Origin: Panagrolaimus kolymaensis
Lineage: Eukaryota > Nematoda > Chromadorea > Rhabditida > Panagrolaimidae
Length of the DNA: 64,000 nucleotides
Direction of reading: 5' to 3'
NCBI GenBank assembly: GCA_028622995.1
Contig: JAJQJQ010000053.1
Location: 620,001 to 684,000 of the forward strand
Position numbers and translations under genes: made by a program. Shown here piece after piece: positions 1 to 13,143 of this stretch (position 1 is the stretch's first letter; the number at the start of each line of letters is the position of its first letter). The notes below the pieces were generated by a model. The model worked only from the letters and a program-made list of their open reading frames with translations, was not told the origin of the DNA and ran no database searches.

Positions 1-922
1 TTTATCTAAAGGCTGCAGAAAATCTGTGTCAATGACATGAAGATCAATATTGTTTTGCTTTTAAAGCTATTTTGAGTTCCTTCGGGATTCACTCAACTTG
101 ATTAATTTTTGGAAAACTAATTCTTTGAATGTTGTTAAAATTCTCTAGGTTTTTTTATCTAATGGCTGCAGAAAATCTGTGTCAATGACATGAAGATCAA
201 TATTGTTTTTGCTTTTAAAGCTATTTTGAGTTCCTTCGGGATTAACTCAACTTGATTAATTTTTGGAAAACAAATTCTTTGAATGTTGTTAAAATTCTCT
301 TGGTTTTTTTATCTAAAGGCTGCAGAAAATCTGTGTCAATGACATGAAGATCAATATTGTTTTTGCTTTTAAAGCTATTTTGAGTTCCTTCGGGATTAAC
401 TCAACTTGATTAATTTTTGGAAAACAAATTCTTTGAATGTTGTTAAAATTCTCTAGGTTTTTTTATCTAAAGGCTGCAGAAAATCTGTGTCAATGACATG
501 AAGATCAATATTGTTTTGCTTTTAAAGCTATTTTGAGTTCCTTCGGGATTCACTCAACTTGATTAATTTTTGGAAAACTAATTCTTTGAATGTTGTTAAA
601 ATTCTCTAGGTTTTTTTATCTAATGGCTGCAGAAAATCTGTGTCAATGACATGAAGATCAATATTGTTTTTGCTTTTAAAGCTATTTTGAGTTCCTTCGG
701 GATTAACTCAACTTGATTAATTTTTGGAAAACAAATTCTTTGAATGTTGTTAAAATTCTCTTGGTTTTTTTATCTAAAGGCTGCAGAAAATCTGTGTCAA
801 TGACATGAAGATCAATATTGTTTTTGCTTTTAAAGCTATTTTGAGTTCCTTCGGGATTAACTCAACTTGATTAATTTTTGGAAAACAAATTCTTTGAATG
901 TTGTTAAAATTCTCTAGGTTTT
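1..922 (+). repeat. 3-monomer higher-order repeat, 461 bp, two copies
   Basis: The rare variant GGAAAACTAATTC occurs at 111 and 572, exactly 461 bp apart. This equals one 153 bp plus two 154 bp monomers, and the neighbouring variants match in order. The third trimer position diverges after about 922. Confidence 0.75.
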
Positions 923-3900
923 TTTATCTAATGGCTGCAGAAAATCTGTGTCAATGGCATAAAGAAAAACTATATTTTTGCTTTTAAAGCTATTTTGAGT
1001 TCCTTCGGGATTCACTCAACTTGATTAATTTTTGGAAAACAAATTCTTTGAATGTTGTTAAAATTCTCTAGGTTTTTTTATCTAATGGCTGCAGAAAATC
1101 TGTGTCAATGACATGAAGATCAATATTGTTTTGCTTTTAAAGCTATTTTGAGTTCCTTCGGGATTCACTCAACTTGAATAATTTTTGGAAAACAAATTCT
1201 TTGAATGTTGTTAAAATTCTCTAGGTTTTTTTATCTAATGGCTGCAGAAAATCTGTGTCAATGACATGAAGATCAATATTGTTTTGCTTTTAAAGCTATT
1301 TTGAGTTCCTTCGGGATTCACTCAACTTGATTAATTTTTGGAAAACAAATTCTTTGAATGTTGTTAAAATTCTCTAGGTTTTTTTATCTAATGGCTGCAG
1401 AAAATCTGTGTCAATGACATGAAGATCAATATTGTTTTTGCTTTTAAAGCTATTTTGAGTTCCTTCGGGATTAACTCAACTTGATTAATTTTTGGAAAAC
1501 AAATTCTTTGAATGTTGTTAAAATTCTCTTGGTTTTTTTATCTAAAGGCTGCAGAAAATCTGTGTCAATGACATGAAGATCAATATTGTTTTTGCTTTTA
1601 AAGCTATTTTGAGTTCCTTCGGGATTCACTCAACTTGATTAATTTTTGGAAAACAAATTCTTTGAATGTTGTTAAAATTCTCTAGGTTTTTTTATCTAAT
1701 GGCTGCAGAAAATCTGTGTCAATGACATGAAGATCAATATTGTTTTTGCTTTTAAAGCTATTTTGAGTTCCTTCGGGATTAACTCAACTTGATTAATTTT
1801 TGGAAAACAAATTCTTTGAATGTTGTTAAAATTCTCTAGGTTTTTTTATCTAAAGGCTGCAGAAAATCTGTGTCAATGACATGAAGATCAATGTTGTTTT
1901 TGCTTTTAAAGCTATTTTGAGTTCCTTCGGGATTAACTCAACTTGATTAATTTTTGGAAAACAAATTCTTTGAATGTTGTTAAAATTCTCTAGGTTTTTT
2001 TATCTAATGGCTGCAGAAAATCTGTGTCAATGACATGAAGATCAATATTGTTTTGCTTTTAAAGCTATTTTGAGTTCCTTCGGGATTCACTCAACTTGAT
2101 TAATTTTTGGAAAACAAATTCTTTGAATGTTGTTAAAATTCTCTTGGTTTTTTTATCTAAAGGCTGTAGAAAATCTGTGTCAATGACATGAAGATCAATA
2201 TTGTTTTTGCTTTTAAAGCTATTTTGAGTTCCTTCGGGATTAACTCAACTTGATTAATTTTTGGAAAACAAATTCTTTGAATGTTGTTAAAATTCTCTAG
2301 GTTTTTTTATCTAATGGCTGCAGAAAATCTGTGTCAATGGCATAAAGAAAAACTATATTTTTGCTTTTAAAGCTATTTTGAGTTCCTTCGGGATTAACTC
2401 AACTTGATTAATTTTTGGAAAACAAATTCTTTGAATGTTGTTAAAATTCTCTTGGTTTTTTTATCTAAAGGCTGCAGAAAATCTGTGTCAATGACATGAA
2501 GATCAATATTGTTTTTGCTTTTAAAGCTATTTTGAGTTCCTTCGGGATTAACTCAACTTGATTAATTTTTGGAAAACAAATTCTTTGAATGTTGTTAAAA
2601 TTCTCTAGGTTTTTTTATCTAAAGGCTGTAGAAAATCTGTGTCAATGACATGAAGATCAATATTGTTTTTGCTTTTAAAGCTATTTTGAGTTCCTTCGGG
2701 ATTAACTCAACTTGATTAATTTTTGGAAAACAAATTCTTTGAATGTTGTTAAAATTCTCTAGGTTTTTTTATCTAATGGCTGCAGAAAATCTGTGTCAAT
2801 GGCATAAAGAAAAACTATATTTTTGCTTTTAAAGCTATTTTGAGTTCCTTCGGGATTAACTCAACTTGATTAATTTTTGGAAAACAAATTCTTTGAATGT
2901 TGTTAAAATTCTCTTGGTTTTTTTATCTAAAGGCTGCAGAAAATCTGTGTCAATGACATGAAGATCAATATTGTTTTTGCTTTTAAAGCTATTTTGAGTT
3001 CCTTCGGGATTAACTCAACTTGATTAATTTTTGGAAAACAAATTCTTTGAATGTTGTTAAAATTCTCTAGGTTTTTTTATCTAATGGCTGCAGAAAATCT
3101 GTGTCAATGGCATAAAGAAAAACTATATTTTTGCTTTTAAAGCTATTTTGAGTTCCTTCGGGATTCACTCAACTTGATTAATTTTTGGAAAACAAATTCT
3201 TTGAATGTTGTTAAAATTCTCTAGGTTTTTTTATCTAAAGGCTGCAGAAAATCTGTGTCAATGACATGAAGATCAATGTTGTTTTTGCTTTTAAAGCTAT
3301 TTTGAGTTCCTTCGGGATTAACTCAACTTGATTAATTTTTGGAAAACAAATTCTTTGAATGTTGTTAAAATTCTCTAGGTTTTTTTATCTAATGGCTGCA
3401 GAAAATCTGTGTCAATGGCATAAAGAAAAAACTATATTTTTGCTTTTAAAGCTATTTTGAGTTCCTTCGGGATTCACTCAACTTGATTAATTTTTGGAAA
3501 ACAAATTCTTTGAATGTTGTTAAAATTCTCTTGGTTTTTTTATCTAATGGCTGCAGAAAATCTGTGTCAATGGCATAAAGAAAAACTATATTTTTGCTTT
3601 TAAAGCTATTTTGAGTTCCTTCGGGATTAACTCAACTTGATTAATTTTTGGAAAACAAATTCTTTGAATGTTGTTAAAATTCTCTAGGTTTTTTTATCTA
3701 AAGGCTGCAGAAAATCTGTGTCAATGACATGAAGATCAATGTTGTTTTTGCTTTTAAAGCTATTTTGAGTTCCTTCGGGATTAACTCAACTTGATTAATT
3801 TTTGGAAAACAAATTCTTTGAATGTTGTTAAAATTCTCTTGGTTTTTTTATCTAATGGCTGCAGAAAATCTGTGTCAATGGCATAAAGAAAAACTATATT

Positions 3901-6900
3901 TTTGCTTTTAAAGCTATTTTGAATTCCTTCGGGATTAACTCAACTTGATTAATTTTTGGAAAACAAATTCTTTGAATGTTGTTAAAATTCTCTAGGTTTT
4001 TTTATCTAAAGGCTGCAGAAAATCTGTGTCAATGACATGAAGATCAATGTTGTTTTTGCTTTTAAAGCTATTTTGAGTTCCTTCGGGATTAACTCAACTT
4101 GATTAATTTTTGGAAAACAAATTCTTTGAATGTTGTTAAAATTCTCTAGGTTTTTTTATCTAATGGCTGCAGAAAATCTGTGTCAATGACATGAAGATCA
4201 ATATTGTTTTGCTTTTAAAGCTATTTTGAGTTCCTTCGGGATTCACTCAACTTGATTAATTTTTGGAAAACAAATTCTTTGAATGTTGTTAAAATTCTCT
4301 TGGTTTTTTTATCTAAAGGCTGTAGAAAATCTGTGTCAATGACATGAAGATCAATATTGTTTTTGCTTTTAAAGCTATTTTGAGTTCCTTCGGGATTAAC
4401 TCAACTTGATTAATTTTTGGAAAACAAATTCTTTGAATGTTGTTAAAATTCTCTAGGTTTTTTTATCTAATGGCTGCAGAAAATCTGTGTCAATGGCATA
4501 AAGAAAAACTATATTTTTGCTTTTAAAGCTATTTTGAGTTCCTTCGGGATTAACTCAACTTGATTAATTTTTGGAAAACAAATTCTTTGAATGTTGTTAA
4601 AATTCTCTAGGTTTTTTTATCTAATGGCTGCAGAAAATCTGTGTCAATGACATGAAGATCAATATTGTTTTGCTTTTAAAGCTATTTTGAGTTCCTTCGG
4701 GATTCACTCAACTTGATTAATTTTTGGAAAACAAATTCTTTGAATGTTGTTAAAATTCTCTTGGTTTTTTTATCTAAAGGCTGCAGAAAATCTGTGTCAA
4801 TGACATGAAGATCAATATTGTTTTTGCTTTTAAAGCTATTTTGAGTTCCTTCGGGATTAACTCAACTTGATTAATTTTTGGAAAACAAATTCTTTGAATG
4901 TTGTTAAAATTCTCTAGGTTTTTTTATCTAAAGGGTGCAGAAAATCTTTGTCAAAGACATGAAGATCAATATTGTTTTGCTTTTAAAGCTATTTTGAGTT
5001 CCTTCGGGATTCACTCAACTTGATTAATTTTTGGAAAACAAATTCTTTGAATGTTGTTAAAATTCTCTAGGTTTTTTTATCTAATGGATGCAGAAAATCT
5101 GTGTCAATGGCATTAAGAAAAACTATATTTTTGCTTTTAAAGCTATTTTGAGTTCCTTCGGGATTCACTCAACTTGATTAATTTTTGGAAAACAAATTCT
5201 TTGAATGTTGTTAAAATTCTCTTGGTTTTTTTATCTAAAGGCTGTAGAAAATCTGTGTCAATGACATGAAGATCAATATTGTTTTTGCTTTTAAAGCTAT
5301 TTTGAGTTCCTTCGGGATTAACTCAACTTGATTAATTTTTGGAAAACAAATTCTTTGAATGTTGTTAAAATTCTCTAGGTTTTTTTATCTAATGGCTGCA
5401 GAAAATCTGTGTCAATGGCATAAAGAAAAACTATATTTTTGCTTTTAAAGCTATTTTGAGTTCCTTCGGGATTAACTCAACTTGATTAATTTTTGGAAAA
5501 CAAATTCTTTGAATGTTGTTAAAATTCTCTAGGTTTTTTTATCTAATGGCTGCAGAAAATCTGTGTCAATGGCATAAAGAAAAACTATATTTTTGCTTTT
5601 AAAGCTATTTTGAGTTCCTTCGGGATTCACTCAACTTGATTAATTTTTGGAAAACAAATTCTTTGAATGTTGTTAAAATTCTCTTGGTTTTTTTATCTAA
5701 TGGCTGCAGAAAATCTGTGTCAATGGCATAAAGAAAAACTATATTTTTGCTTTTAAAGCTATTTTGAGTTCCTTCGGGATTAACTCAACTTGATTAATTT
5801 TTGGAAAACAAATTCTTTGAATGTTGTTAAAATTCTCTAGGTTTTTTTATCTAAAGGCTGCAGAAAATCTGTGTCAATGACATGAAGATCAATGTTGTTT
5901 TTGCTTTTAAAGCTATTTTGAGTTCCTTCGGGATTAACTCAACTTGATTAATTTTTGGAAAACAAATTCTTTGAATGTTGTTAAAATTCTCTTGGTTTTT
6001 TTATCTAATGGCTGCAGAAAATCTGTGTCAATGGCATAAAGAAAAACTATATTTTTGCTTTTAAAGCTATTTTGAGTTCCTTCGGGATTAACTCAACTTG
6101 ATTAATTTTTGGAAAACAAATTCTTTGAATGTTGTTAAAATTCTCTAGGTTTTTTTATCTAAAGGCTGCAGAAAATCTGTGTCAATGACATGAAGATCAA
6201 TGTTGTTTTTGCTTTTAAAGCTATTTTGAGTTCCTTCGGGATTAACTCAACTTGATTAATTTTTGGAAAACAAATTCTTTGAATGTTGTTAAAATTCTCT
6301 AGGTTTTTTTATCTAATGGCTGCAGAAAATCTGTGTCAATGACATGAAGATCAATATTGTTTTGCTTTTAAAGCTATTTTGAGTTCCTTCGGGATTCACT
6401 CAACTTGATTAATTTTTGGAAAACAAATTCTTTGAATGTTGTTAAAATTCTCTTGGTTTTTTTATCTAATGGCTGCAGAAAATCTGTGTCAATGGCATAA
6501 AGAAAAACTATATTTTTGCTTTTAAAGCTATTTTGAGTTCCTTCGGGATTAACTCAACTTGATTAATTTTTGGAAAACAAATTCTTTGAATGTTGTTAAA
6601 ATTCTCTAGGTTTTTTTATCTAAAGGCTGCAGAAAATCTGTGTCAATGACATGAAGATCAATGTTGTTTTTGCTTTTAAAGCTATTTTGAGTTCCTTCGG
6701 GATTAACTCAACTTGATTAATTTTTGGAAAACAAATTCTTTGAATGTTGTTAAAATTCTCTAGGTTTTTTTATCTAATGGCTGCAGAAAATCTGTGTCAA
6801 TGACATGAAGATCAATATTGTTTTGCTTTTAAAGCTATTTTGAGTTCCTTCGGGATTCACTCAACTTGATTAATTTTTGGAAAACAAATTCTTTGAATGT

Positions 6901-7850
6901 TGTTAAAATTCTCTTGGTTTTTTTATCTAATGGCTGCAGAAAATCTGTGTCAATGGCATAAAGAAAAACTATATTTTTGCTTTTAAAGCTATTTTGAGTT
7001 CCTTCGGGATTAACTCAACTTGATTAATTTTTGGAAAACAAATTCTTTGAATGTTGTTAAAATTCTCTAGGTTTTTTTATCTAAAGGCTGCAGAAAATCT
7101 GTGTCAATGACATGAAGATCAATATTGTTTTGCTTTTAAAGCTATTTTGAGTTCCTTCGGGATTCACTCAACTTGATTAATTTTTGGAAAACAAATTCTT
7201 TGAATGTTGTTAAAATTCTCTTGGTTTTTTTATCTAAAGGCTGTAGAAAATCTGTGTCAATGACATGAAGATCAATATTGTTTTTGCTTTTAAAGCTATT
7301 TTGAGTTCCTTCGGGATTAACTCAACTTGATTAATTTTTGGAAAACAAATTCTTTGAATGTTGTTAAAATTCTCTAGGTTTTTTTATCTAAAGGGTGCAG
7401 AAAATCTTTGTCAATGACATGAAGATCAATATTGTTTTGCTTTTAAAGCTATTTTGAGTTCCTTCGGGATTCACTCAACTTGATTAATTTTTGGAAAACA
7501 AATTCTTTGAATGTTGTTAAAATTCTCTAGGTTTTTTTATCTAATGGATGCAGAAAATCTGTGTCAATGGCATTAAGAAAAACTATATTTTTGCTTTTAA
7601 AGCTATTTTGAGTTCCTTCGGGATTCACTCAACTTGATTAATTTTTGGAAAACAAATTCTTTGAATGTTGTTAAAATTCTCTTGGTTTTTTTATCTAAAG
7701 GCTGTAGAAAATCTGTGTCAATGACATGAAGATCAATATTGTTTTTGCTTTTAAAGCTATTTTGAGTTCCTTCGGGATTAACTCAACTTGATTAATTTTT
7801 GGAAAACAAATTCTTTGAATGTTGTTAAAATTCTCTAGGTTTTTTTATCT
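1..7850 (+). repeat. Satellite block rich in the GGATTAACTCAA variant
   Basis: Monomers here mix GGATTAACTC and GGATTCACTC forms, whereas the rest of the window is almost only the latter (exceptions near 9770 and 10223). The TTAACT form lengthens the inverted repeat to TTGAGTT...AACTCAA. Other block markers are GGCTGTAG (2165, 2629, 4320, 5241, 7240, 7701) and CAATGTTG in place of CAATATTG. The restriction of these markers to one stretch indicates local amplification. The boundary is approximate. Confidence 0.8.
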
Positions 7851-7910
7851 AATGGCTGCAGAAAATCTGTGTCAATGGCATAAAGAAAAACTATATTTTT
7901 TCTTTTAAAG
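4620..7910 (+). repeat. Higher-order duplication at 2460 bp spacing (16 monomers)
   Basis: The rare run of variants AAGGGTGCAG with ATCTTTGTCAA, then GGATGCAG with GGCATTAAG, then GGCTGTAG occurs at about 4920-5260 and again at 7380-7720. Each marker is displaced by 2460 bp. Resemblance runs from roughly 4620-5450 against 7080-7910, with scattered single-base differences such as CAAAGACAT at 4952 against CAATGACAT in the second copy. Confidence 0.7.
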
Positions 7911-10900
7911 CTATTTTGAGTTCCTTCGGGATTCACTCAACTTGATTAATTTTTGGAAAACAAATTCTTTGAATGTTGTTAAAATTCTCTAGGTTTTTTT
8001 ATCTAAAGGCTGCAGAAAATCTGTGTCAATGACATGAAGATCAATATTGTTTTGCTTTTAAAGCTATTTTGAGTTCCTTCGGGATTCACTCAACTTGATT
8101 AATTTTTGGAAAACAAATTCTTTGAATGTTGTTAAAATTCTCTAGGTTTTTTTATTTAAAGGCTGCAGAAAATCTGTGTCAATGGCATAAAGAAAAACTA
8201 TATTTTTGCTTTTAAAGCTATTTTGAGTTCCTTCGGGATTCACTCAACTTGATTAATTTTTGGAAAACAAATTCTTTGAATGTTGTTAAAATTCTCTAGG
8301 TTTTTTTATCTAAAGGCTGCAGAAAATCTGTGTCAATGACATGAAGATCAATATTGTTTTGCTTTTAAAGCTATTTTGAGTTCCTTCGGGATTCACTCAA
8401 CTTGATTAATTTTTGGAAAACAAATTCTTTGAATGTTGTTAAAATTCTCTAGGTTTTTTTATCTAAAGGCTGCAGAAAATCTGTGTCAATGACATGAAGA
8501 TCAATATTGTTTTGCTTTTAAAGCTATTTTGAGTTCCTTCGGGATTCACTCAACTTGATTAATTTTTGGAAAACAAATTCTTTGAATGTTGTTAAAATTC
8601 TCTAGGTTTTTTTATCTAAAGGCTGCAGAAAATCTGTGTCAATGACATGAAGATCAATATTGTTTTGCTTTTAAAGCTATTTTGAGTTCCTTCGGGATTC
8701 ACTCAACTTGATTAATTTTTGGAAAACAAATTCTTTGAATGTTGTTAAAATTCTCTAGGTTTTTTTATTTAAAGGCTGCAGAAAATCTGTGTCAATGACA
8801 TGAAGATCAATATTGTTTTGCTTTTAAAGCTATTTTGAGTTCCTTCGGGATTCACTCAACTTGATTAATTTTTGGAAAACAAATTCTTTGAATGTTGTTA
8901 AAATTCTCTAGGTTTTTTTATCTAAAGGCTGCAGAAAATCTGTGTCAATGACATGAAGATCAATATTGTTTTGCTTTTAAAGCTATTTTGAGTTCCTTCG
9001 GGATTCACTCAACTTGATTAATTTTTGGAAAACAAATTCTTTGAATGTTGTTAAAATTCTCTAGGTTTTTTTATCTAATGGCTGCAGAAAATCTGTGTCA
9101 ATGGCATAAAGAAAAACTATATTTTTGCTTTTAAAGCTATTTTGAGTTCCTTCGGGATTCACTCAACTTGATTAATTTTTGGAAAACAAATTCTTTGAAT
9201 GTTGTTAAAATTCTCTAGGTTTTTTTATTTAAAGGCTGCAGAAAATCTGTGTCAATGGCATAAAGAAAAACTATATTTTTGCTTTTAAAGCTATTTTGAG
9301 TTCCTTCGGGATTCACTCAACTTGATTAATTTTTGGAAAACAAATTCTTTGAATGTTGTTAAAATTCTCTAGGTTTTTTTATCTAAAGGCTGCAGAAAAT
9401 CTGTGTCAATGACATGAAGATCAATATTGTTTTGCTTTTAAAGCTATTTTGAGTTCCTTCGGGATTCACTCAACTTGATTAATTTTTGGAAAACAAATTC
9501 TTTGAATGTTGTTAAAATTCTCTAGGTTTTTTTATCTAATGGCTGCAGAAAATCTGTGTCAATGGCATAAAGAAAAACTATATTTTTGCTTTTAAAGCTA
9601 TTTTGAGTTCCTTCGGGATTCACTCAACTTGATTAATTTTTGGAAAACAAATTCTTTGAATGTTGTTAAAATTCTCTAGGTTTTTTTATCTAAAGGCTGC
9701 AGAAAATCTTTGTCAATGACATGAAGATCAATATTGTTTTGCTTTTAAAGCTATTTTGAGTTCCTTCGGGATTAACTCAACTTGATTAATTTTTGGAAAA
9801 CAAATTCTTTGAATGTTGTTAAAATTCTCTAGGTTTTTTTATTTAAAGGCTGCAGAAAATCTGTGTCAATGGCATAAAGAAAAACTATATTTTTGCTTTT
9901 AAAGCTATTTTGAGTTCCTTCGGGATTCACTCAACTTGATTAATTTTTGGAAAACAAATTCTTTGAATGTTGTTAAAATTCTCTAGGTTTTTTTATCTAA
10001 AGGCTGCAGAAAATCTTTGTCAATGACATGAAGATCAATATTGTTTTGCTTTTAAAGCTATTTTGAGTTCCTTCGGGATTCACTCAACTTGATTAATTTT
10101 TGGAAAACGTATTCTTTGAATGTTGTTAAAATTCTCTTGGTTTTTTTATCTAAAGGCTGCAGAAAATCTGTGTCAATGGCATAAAGAAAAACTATATTTT
10201 TGCTTTTAAAGCTATTTTGAGTTCCTTCGGGATTAACTCAACTTGATTAATTTTTGGAAAACAAATTCTTTGAATGTTGTTAAAATTCTCTAGGTTTTTT
10301 TATCTAATGGCTGCAGAAAATCTGTGTCAATGGCATAAAGAAAAACTATATTTTTGCTTTTAAAGCTATTTTGAGTTCCTTCGGGATTCACTCAACTTGA
10401 TTAATTTTTGGAAAACAAATTCTTTGAATGTTGTTAAAATTCTCTAGGTTTTTTTATCTAAAGGCTGCAGAAAATCTGTGTCAATGACATGAAGATCAAT
10501 ATTGTTTTGCTTTTAAAGCTATTTTGAGTTCCTTCGGGATTCACTCAACTTGATTAATTTTTGGAAAACAAATTCTTTGAATGTTGTTAAAATTCTCTAG
10601 GTTTTTTTATTTAAAGGCTGCAGAAAATCTGTGTCAATGACATGAAGATCAATATTGTTTTGCTTTTAAAGCTATTTTGAGTTCCTTCGGGATTCACTCA
10701 ACTTGATTAATTTTTGGAAAACAAATTCTTTGAATGTTGTTAAAATTCTCTAGGTTTTTTTATCTAAAGGCTGCAGAAAATCTGTGTCAATGGCATAAAG
10801 AAAAACTATATTTTTGCTTTTAAAGCTATTTTGAGTTCCTTCGGGATTCACTCAACTTGATTAATTTTTGGAAAACAAATTCTTTGAATGTTGTTAAAAT

Positions 10901-12572
10901 TCTCTAGGTTTTTTTATCTAAAGGCTGCAGAAAATCTGTGTCAATGACATGAAGATCAATATTGTTTTGCTTTTAAAGCTATTTTGAGTTCCTTCGGGAT
11001 TCACTCAACTTGATTAATTTTTGGAAAACAAATTCTTTGAATGTTGTTAAAATTCTCTAGGTTTTTTTATCAAAAGGCTGCAGAAAATCTTTGTCAATGA
11101 CATGAAGATCAATATTGTTTTGCTTTTAAAGCTATTTTGAGTTCCTTCGGGATTCACTCAACTTGATTAATTTTTGGAAAACGTATTCTTTGAATGTTGT
11201 TAAAATTCTCTAGGTTTTTTTATCTAATGGCTGCAGAAAATCTGTGTCATTGGCATAAAGAAAAACTATATTTTTGCTTTTAAAGCTATTTTGAGTTCCT
11301 TCGGGATTCACTCAACTTGATTAATTTTTGGAAAACAAATTCTTTGAATGTTGTTAAAATTCTCTAGGTTTTTTTATCTAAAGGCTGCAGAAAATCTGTG
11401 TCAATGACATGAAGATCAATATTGTTTTGCTTTTAAAGCTATTTTGAGTTCCTTCGGGATTCACTCAACTTGATTAATTTTTGGAAAACAAATTCTTTGA
11501 ATGTTGTTAAAATTCTCTAGGTTTTTTTATCTAAAGGCTGCAGAAAATCTGTGTCAATGACATGAAGATCAATATTGTTTTGCTTTTAAAGCTATTTTGA
11601 GTTCCTTCGGGATTCACTCAACTTGATTAATTTTTGGAAAACAAATTCTTTGAATGTTGTTAAAATTCTCTAGGTTTTTTTATTTAAAGGCTGCAGAAAA
11701 TCTGTGTCAATGACATGAAGATCAATATTGTTTTGCTTTTAAAGCTATTTTGAGTTCCTTCGGGATTCACTCAACTTGATTAATTTTTGGAAAACAAATT
11801 CTTTGAATGTTGTTAAAATTCTCTAGGTTTTTTTATCTAAAGGCTGCAGAAAATCTGTGTCAATGGCATAAAGAAAAACTATATTTTTGCTTTTAAAGCT
11901 ATTTTGAGTTCCTTCGGGATTCACTCAACTTGATTAATTTTTGGAAAACAAATTCTTTGAATGTTGTTAAAATTCTCTAGGTTTTTTTATTTAAAGGCTG
12001 CAGAAAATCTGTGTCAATGGCATAAAGAAAAACTATATTTTTGCTTTTAAAGCTATTTTGAGTTCCTTCGGGATTCACTCAACTTGATTAATTTTTGGAA
12101 AACAAATTCTTTGAATGTTGTTAAAATTCTCTAGGTTTTTTTATTTAAAGGCTGCAGAAAATCTGTGTCAATGGCATAAAGAAAAACTATATTTTTGCTT
12201 TTAAAGCTATTTTGAGTTCCTTCGGGATTCACTCAACTTGATTAATTTTTGGAAAACAAATTCTTTGAATGTTGTTAAAATTCTCTAGGTTTTTTTATCT
12301 AAAGGCTGCAGAAAATCTGTGTCAATGACATGAAGATCAATATTGTTTTGCTTTTAAAGCTATTTTGAGTTCCTTCGGGATTCACTCAACTTGATTAATT
12401 TTTGGAAAACAAATTCTTTGAATGTTGTTAAAATTCTCTAGGTTTTTTTATCTAAAGGCTGCAGAAAATCTTTGTCAATGACATGAAGATCAATATTGTT
12501 TTGCTTTTAAAGCTATTTTGAGTTCCTTCGGGATTAATTCAACTTGATTAATTTTTGGAAAACGTATTCTTT
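7851..12572 (+). repeat. Homogeneous satellite block left of the retrotransposon
   Basis: Monomers alternate between the GACATGAAG 153 bp form and the GGCATAAAG 154 bp form, almost all with GGATTCACTC and CTCTAGG. The minor variant AAAATCTTTGTCAATGAC recurs (about 9704, 10008, 11084, 12466) and is also found just beyond the retrotransposon (20637). This suggests that 7851-12572 and 19205-22575 were one block before the insertion. Confidence 0.7.
12569..12572 (+). repeat. Target site duplication CTTT (left copy)
   Basis: The satellite motif ATTCTTTGAATG is split: ATTCTTT precedes the element and CTTTGAATG follows it. CTTT is therefore present on both sides, a 4 bp duplication. No other satellite bases are lost or gained. 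Confidence 0.93.
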
Positions 12573-12575
12573 TGT

Positions 12576-12597
12576 AATGCGCGACCAAGTGCGCATT
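12576..12597 (+). promoter_or_regulatory. Terminal U3 hairpin
   Basis: Perfect 7 bp inverted repeat AATGCGC...GCGCATT around an 8-base loop, three bases inside the LTR end. It is repeated in the 3' LTR at 18523-18544. It could be an integrase-recognised end structure or a regulatory palindrome; the sequence alone does not decide. Confidence 0.55.
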
Positions 12598-12752
12598 GAT
12601 TTGCCCAATTTTATTCCAACTTAAAAGTGCATTTCCTCCTTTTACTCGTTCTTTGACTTGTCACTTTGACATGGCAATTAATCTAAAGTTAAATTCTAAA
12701 GCTGTCAAAAAGCCAAACGCCGATAGCAATTAAATCAATCAAGATCAAACGA

Positions 12753-12777
12753 CTATCGTCGGCTTTACTGACGATAG
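12753..12777 (+). promoter_or_regulatory. U3 inverted repeat CTATCGTC...GACGATAG
   Basis: Perfect 8 bp arms with a 9-base loop. An upstream GCCGATAG (about 12719) can also pair with the CTATCG...CGGC segment, so two competing foldings exist. Its role is unknown; it lies in the promoter half of the LTR. Confidence 0.45.
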
Positions 12778-12864
12778 ACGCAAGAAGATTCTTAAAGCTG
12801 TTTTTATAAGTATGTACAGTTTATTTTAGGAATCATGACTTGATGAATAATACCAGCAGGGCTT

Positions 12865-12912
12865 GATCATGCTGACAAGTACAAAGGCTAACAGCCGCAA
12901 GGAAGCATGATC
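12865..12912 (+). promoter_or_regulatory. U3 nested inverted repeat GATCATGCT...AGCATGATC
   Basis: Perfect 9 bp arms enclose a smaller hairpin GGCT-aac-AGCC at about 12886-12896. The structure sits about 60 bp upstream of the TATA box and could be a protein-binding palindrome. It is also present in the 3' LTR. Confidence 0.5.
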
Positions 12913-12972
12913 TGACGATAACATCTAAGAATATTCTAGAGTATAGGCGGAGTTAAACATCCTCGTAAAACA

Positions 12973-12980
12973 TATATAAA
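12973..12980 (+). promoter_or_regulatory. TATA box of the 5' LTR
   Basis: TATATAAA followed by CCCC. A start site about 30 bp downstream would fall near 12997-13011, where initiator-like ATCAACA and CTCAATCT occur. This fits an RNA polymerase II LTR promoter, with U3 ending near here. Confidence 0.7.
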
Positions 12981-13050
12981 CCCCAAAGGCGAGATCAACA
13001 TTATCCTCTCAATCTCAACCATGACTTGAAGAAGAGTCAAAAGCTGGAAA

Positions 13051-13073
13051 GGCTAGCTCGCAAGAGCTAAGCC
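13051..13073 (+). promoter_or_regulatory. Predicted R/U5 RNA hairpin with GCAA tetraloop
   Basis: GGCTAGCTC-GCAA-GAGCTAAGCC: a perfect AGCTC/GAGCT stem is closed by a GNRA-type tetraloop, and a single unpaired A lets GGCT/AGCC extend it. It lies downstream of the predicted start, so it should appear at both ends of the genomic RNA. It could serve packaging or reverse-transcription transfer. Confidence 0.5.
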
Positions 13074-13143
13074 AAAGGTCGTGCTCTCTCTATTATCTCT
13101 CTTTTCTATCTAATCTTATTATTAAAAAGAGTTATGAATTATG

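Larger units (their letters stand above)
1..12572 (+). repeat. 153-154 bp satellite array, left part
   Basis: Uninterrupted head-to-tail satellite of about 82 monomers (length divided by period). The monomer was phased on the motif GAATGTTGTTAAAATTCTC. The one-base length difference comes from two alternative middle segments: GACATGAAGATCAATATTG followed by four or five T (153 or 154 bp), or GGCATAAAGAAAAACTATAT (154 bp). Every standard monomer has a T7 tract, a GCTTTTAAAGC palindrome and a TTGAGT...ACTCAA inverted repeat. No reading frame of meaningful length survives in it. The array begins before the window, so the true left edge is not seen. It stops at 12572 only because an LTR retrotransposon is inserted there. 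Function is not shown by sequence; a centromeric or pericentromeric location is an inference from array size and homogeneity. Confidence 0.98.

Noticed and set aside
1..12572. CRISPR-like regular repeats
   Set aside because: The whole 153 bp unit repeats without unique spacers and at eukaryotic satellite scale; it is a tandem satellite.
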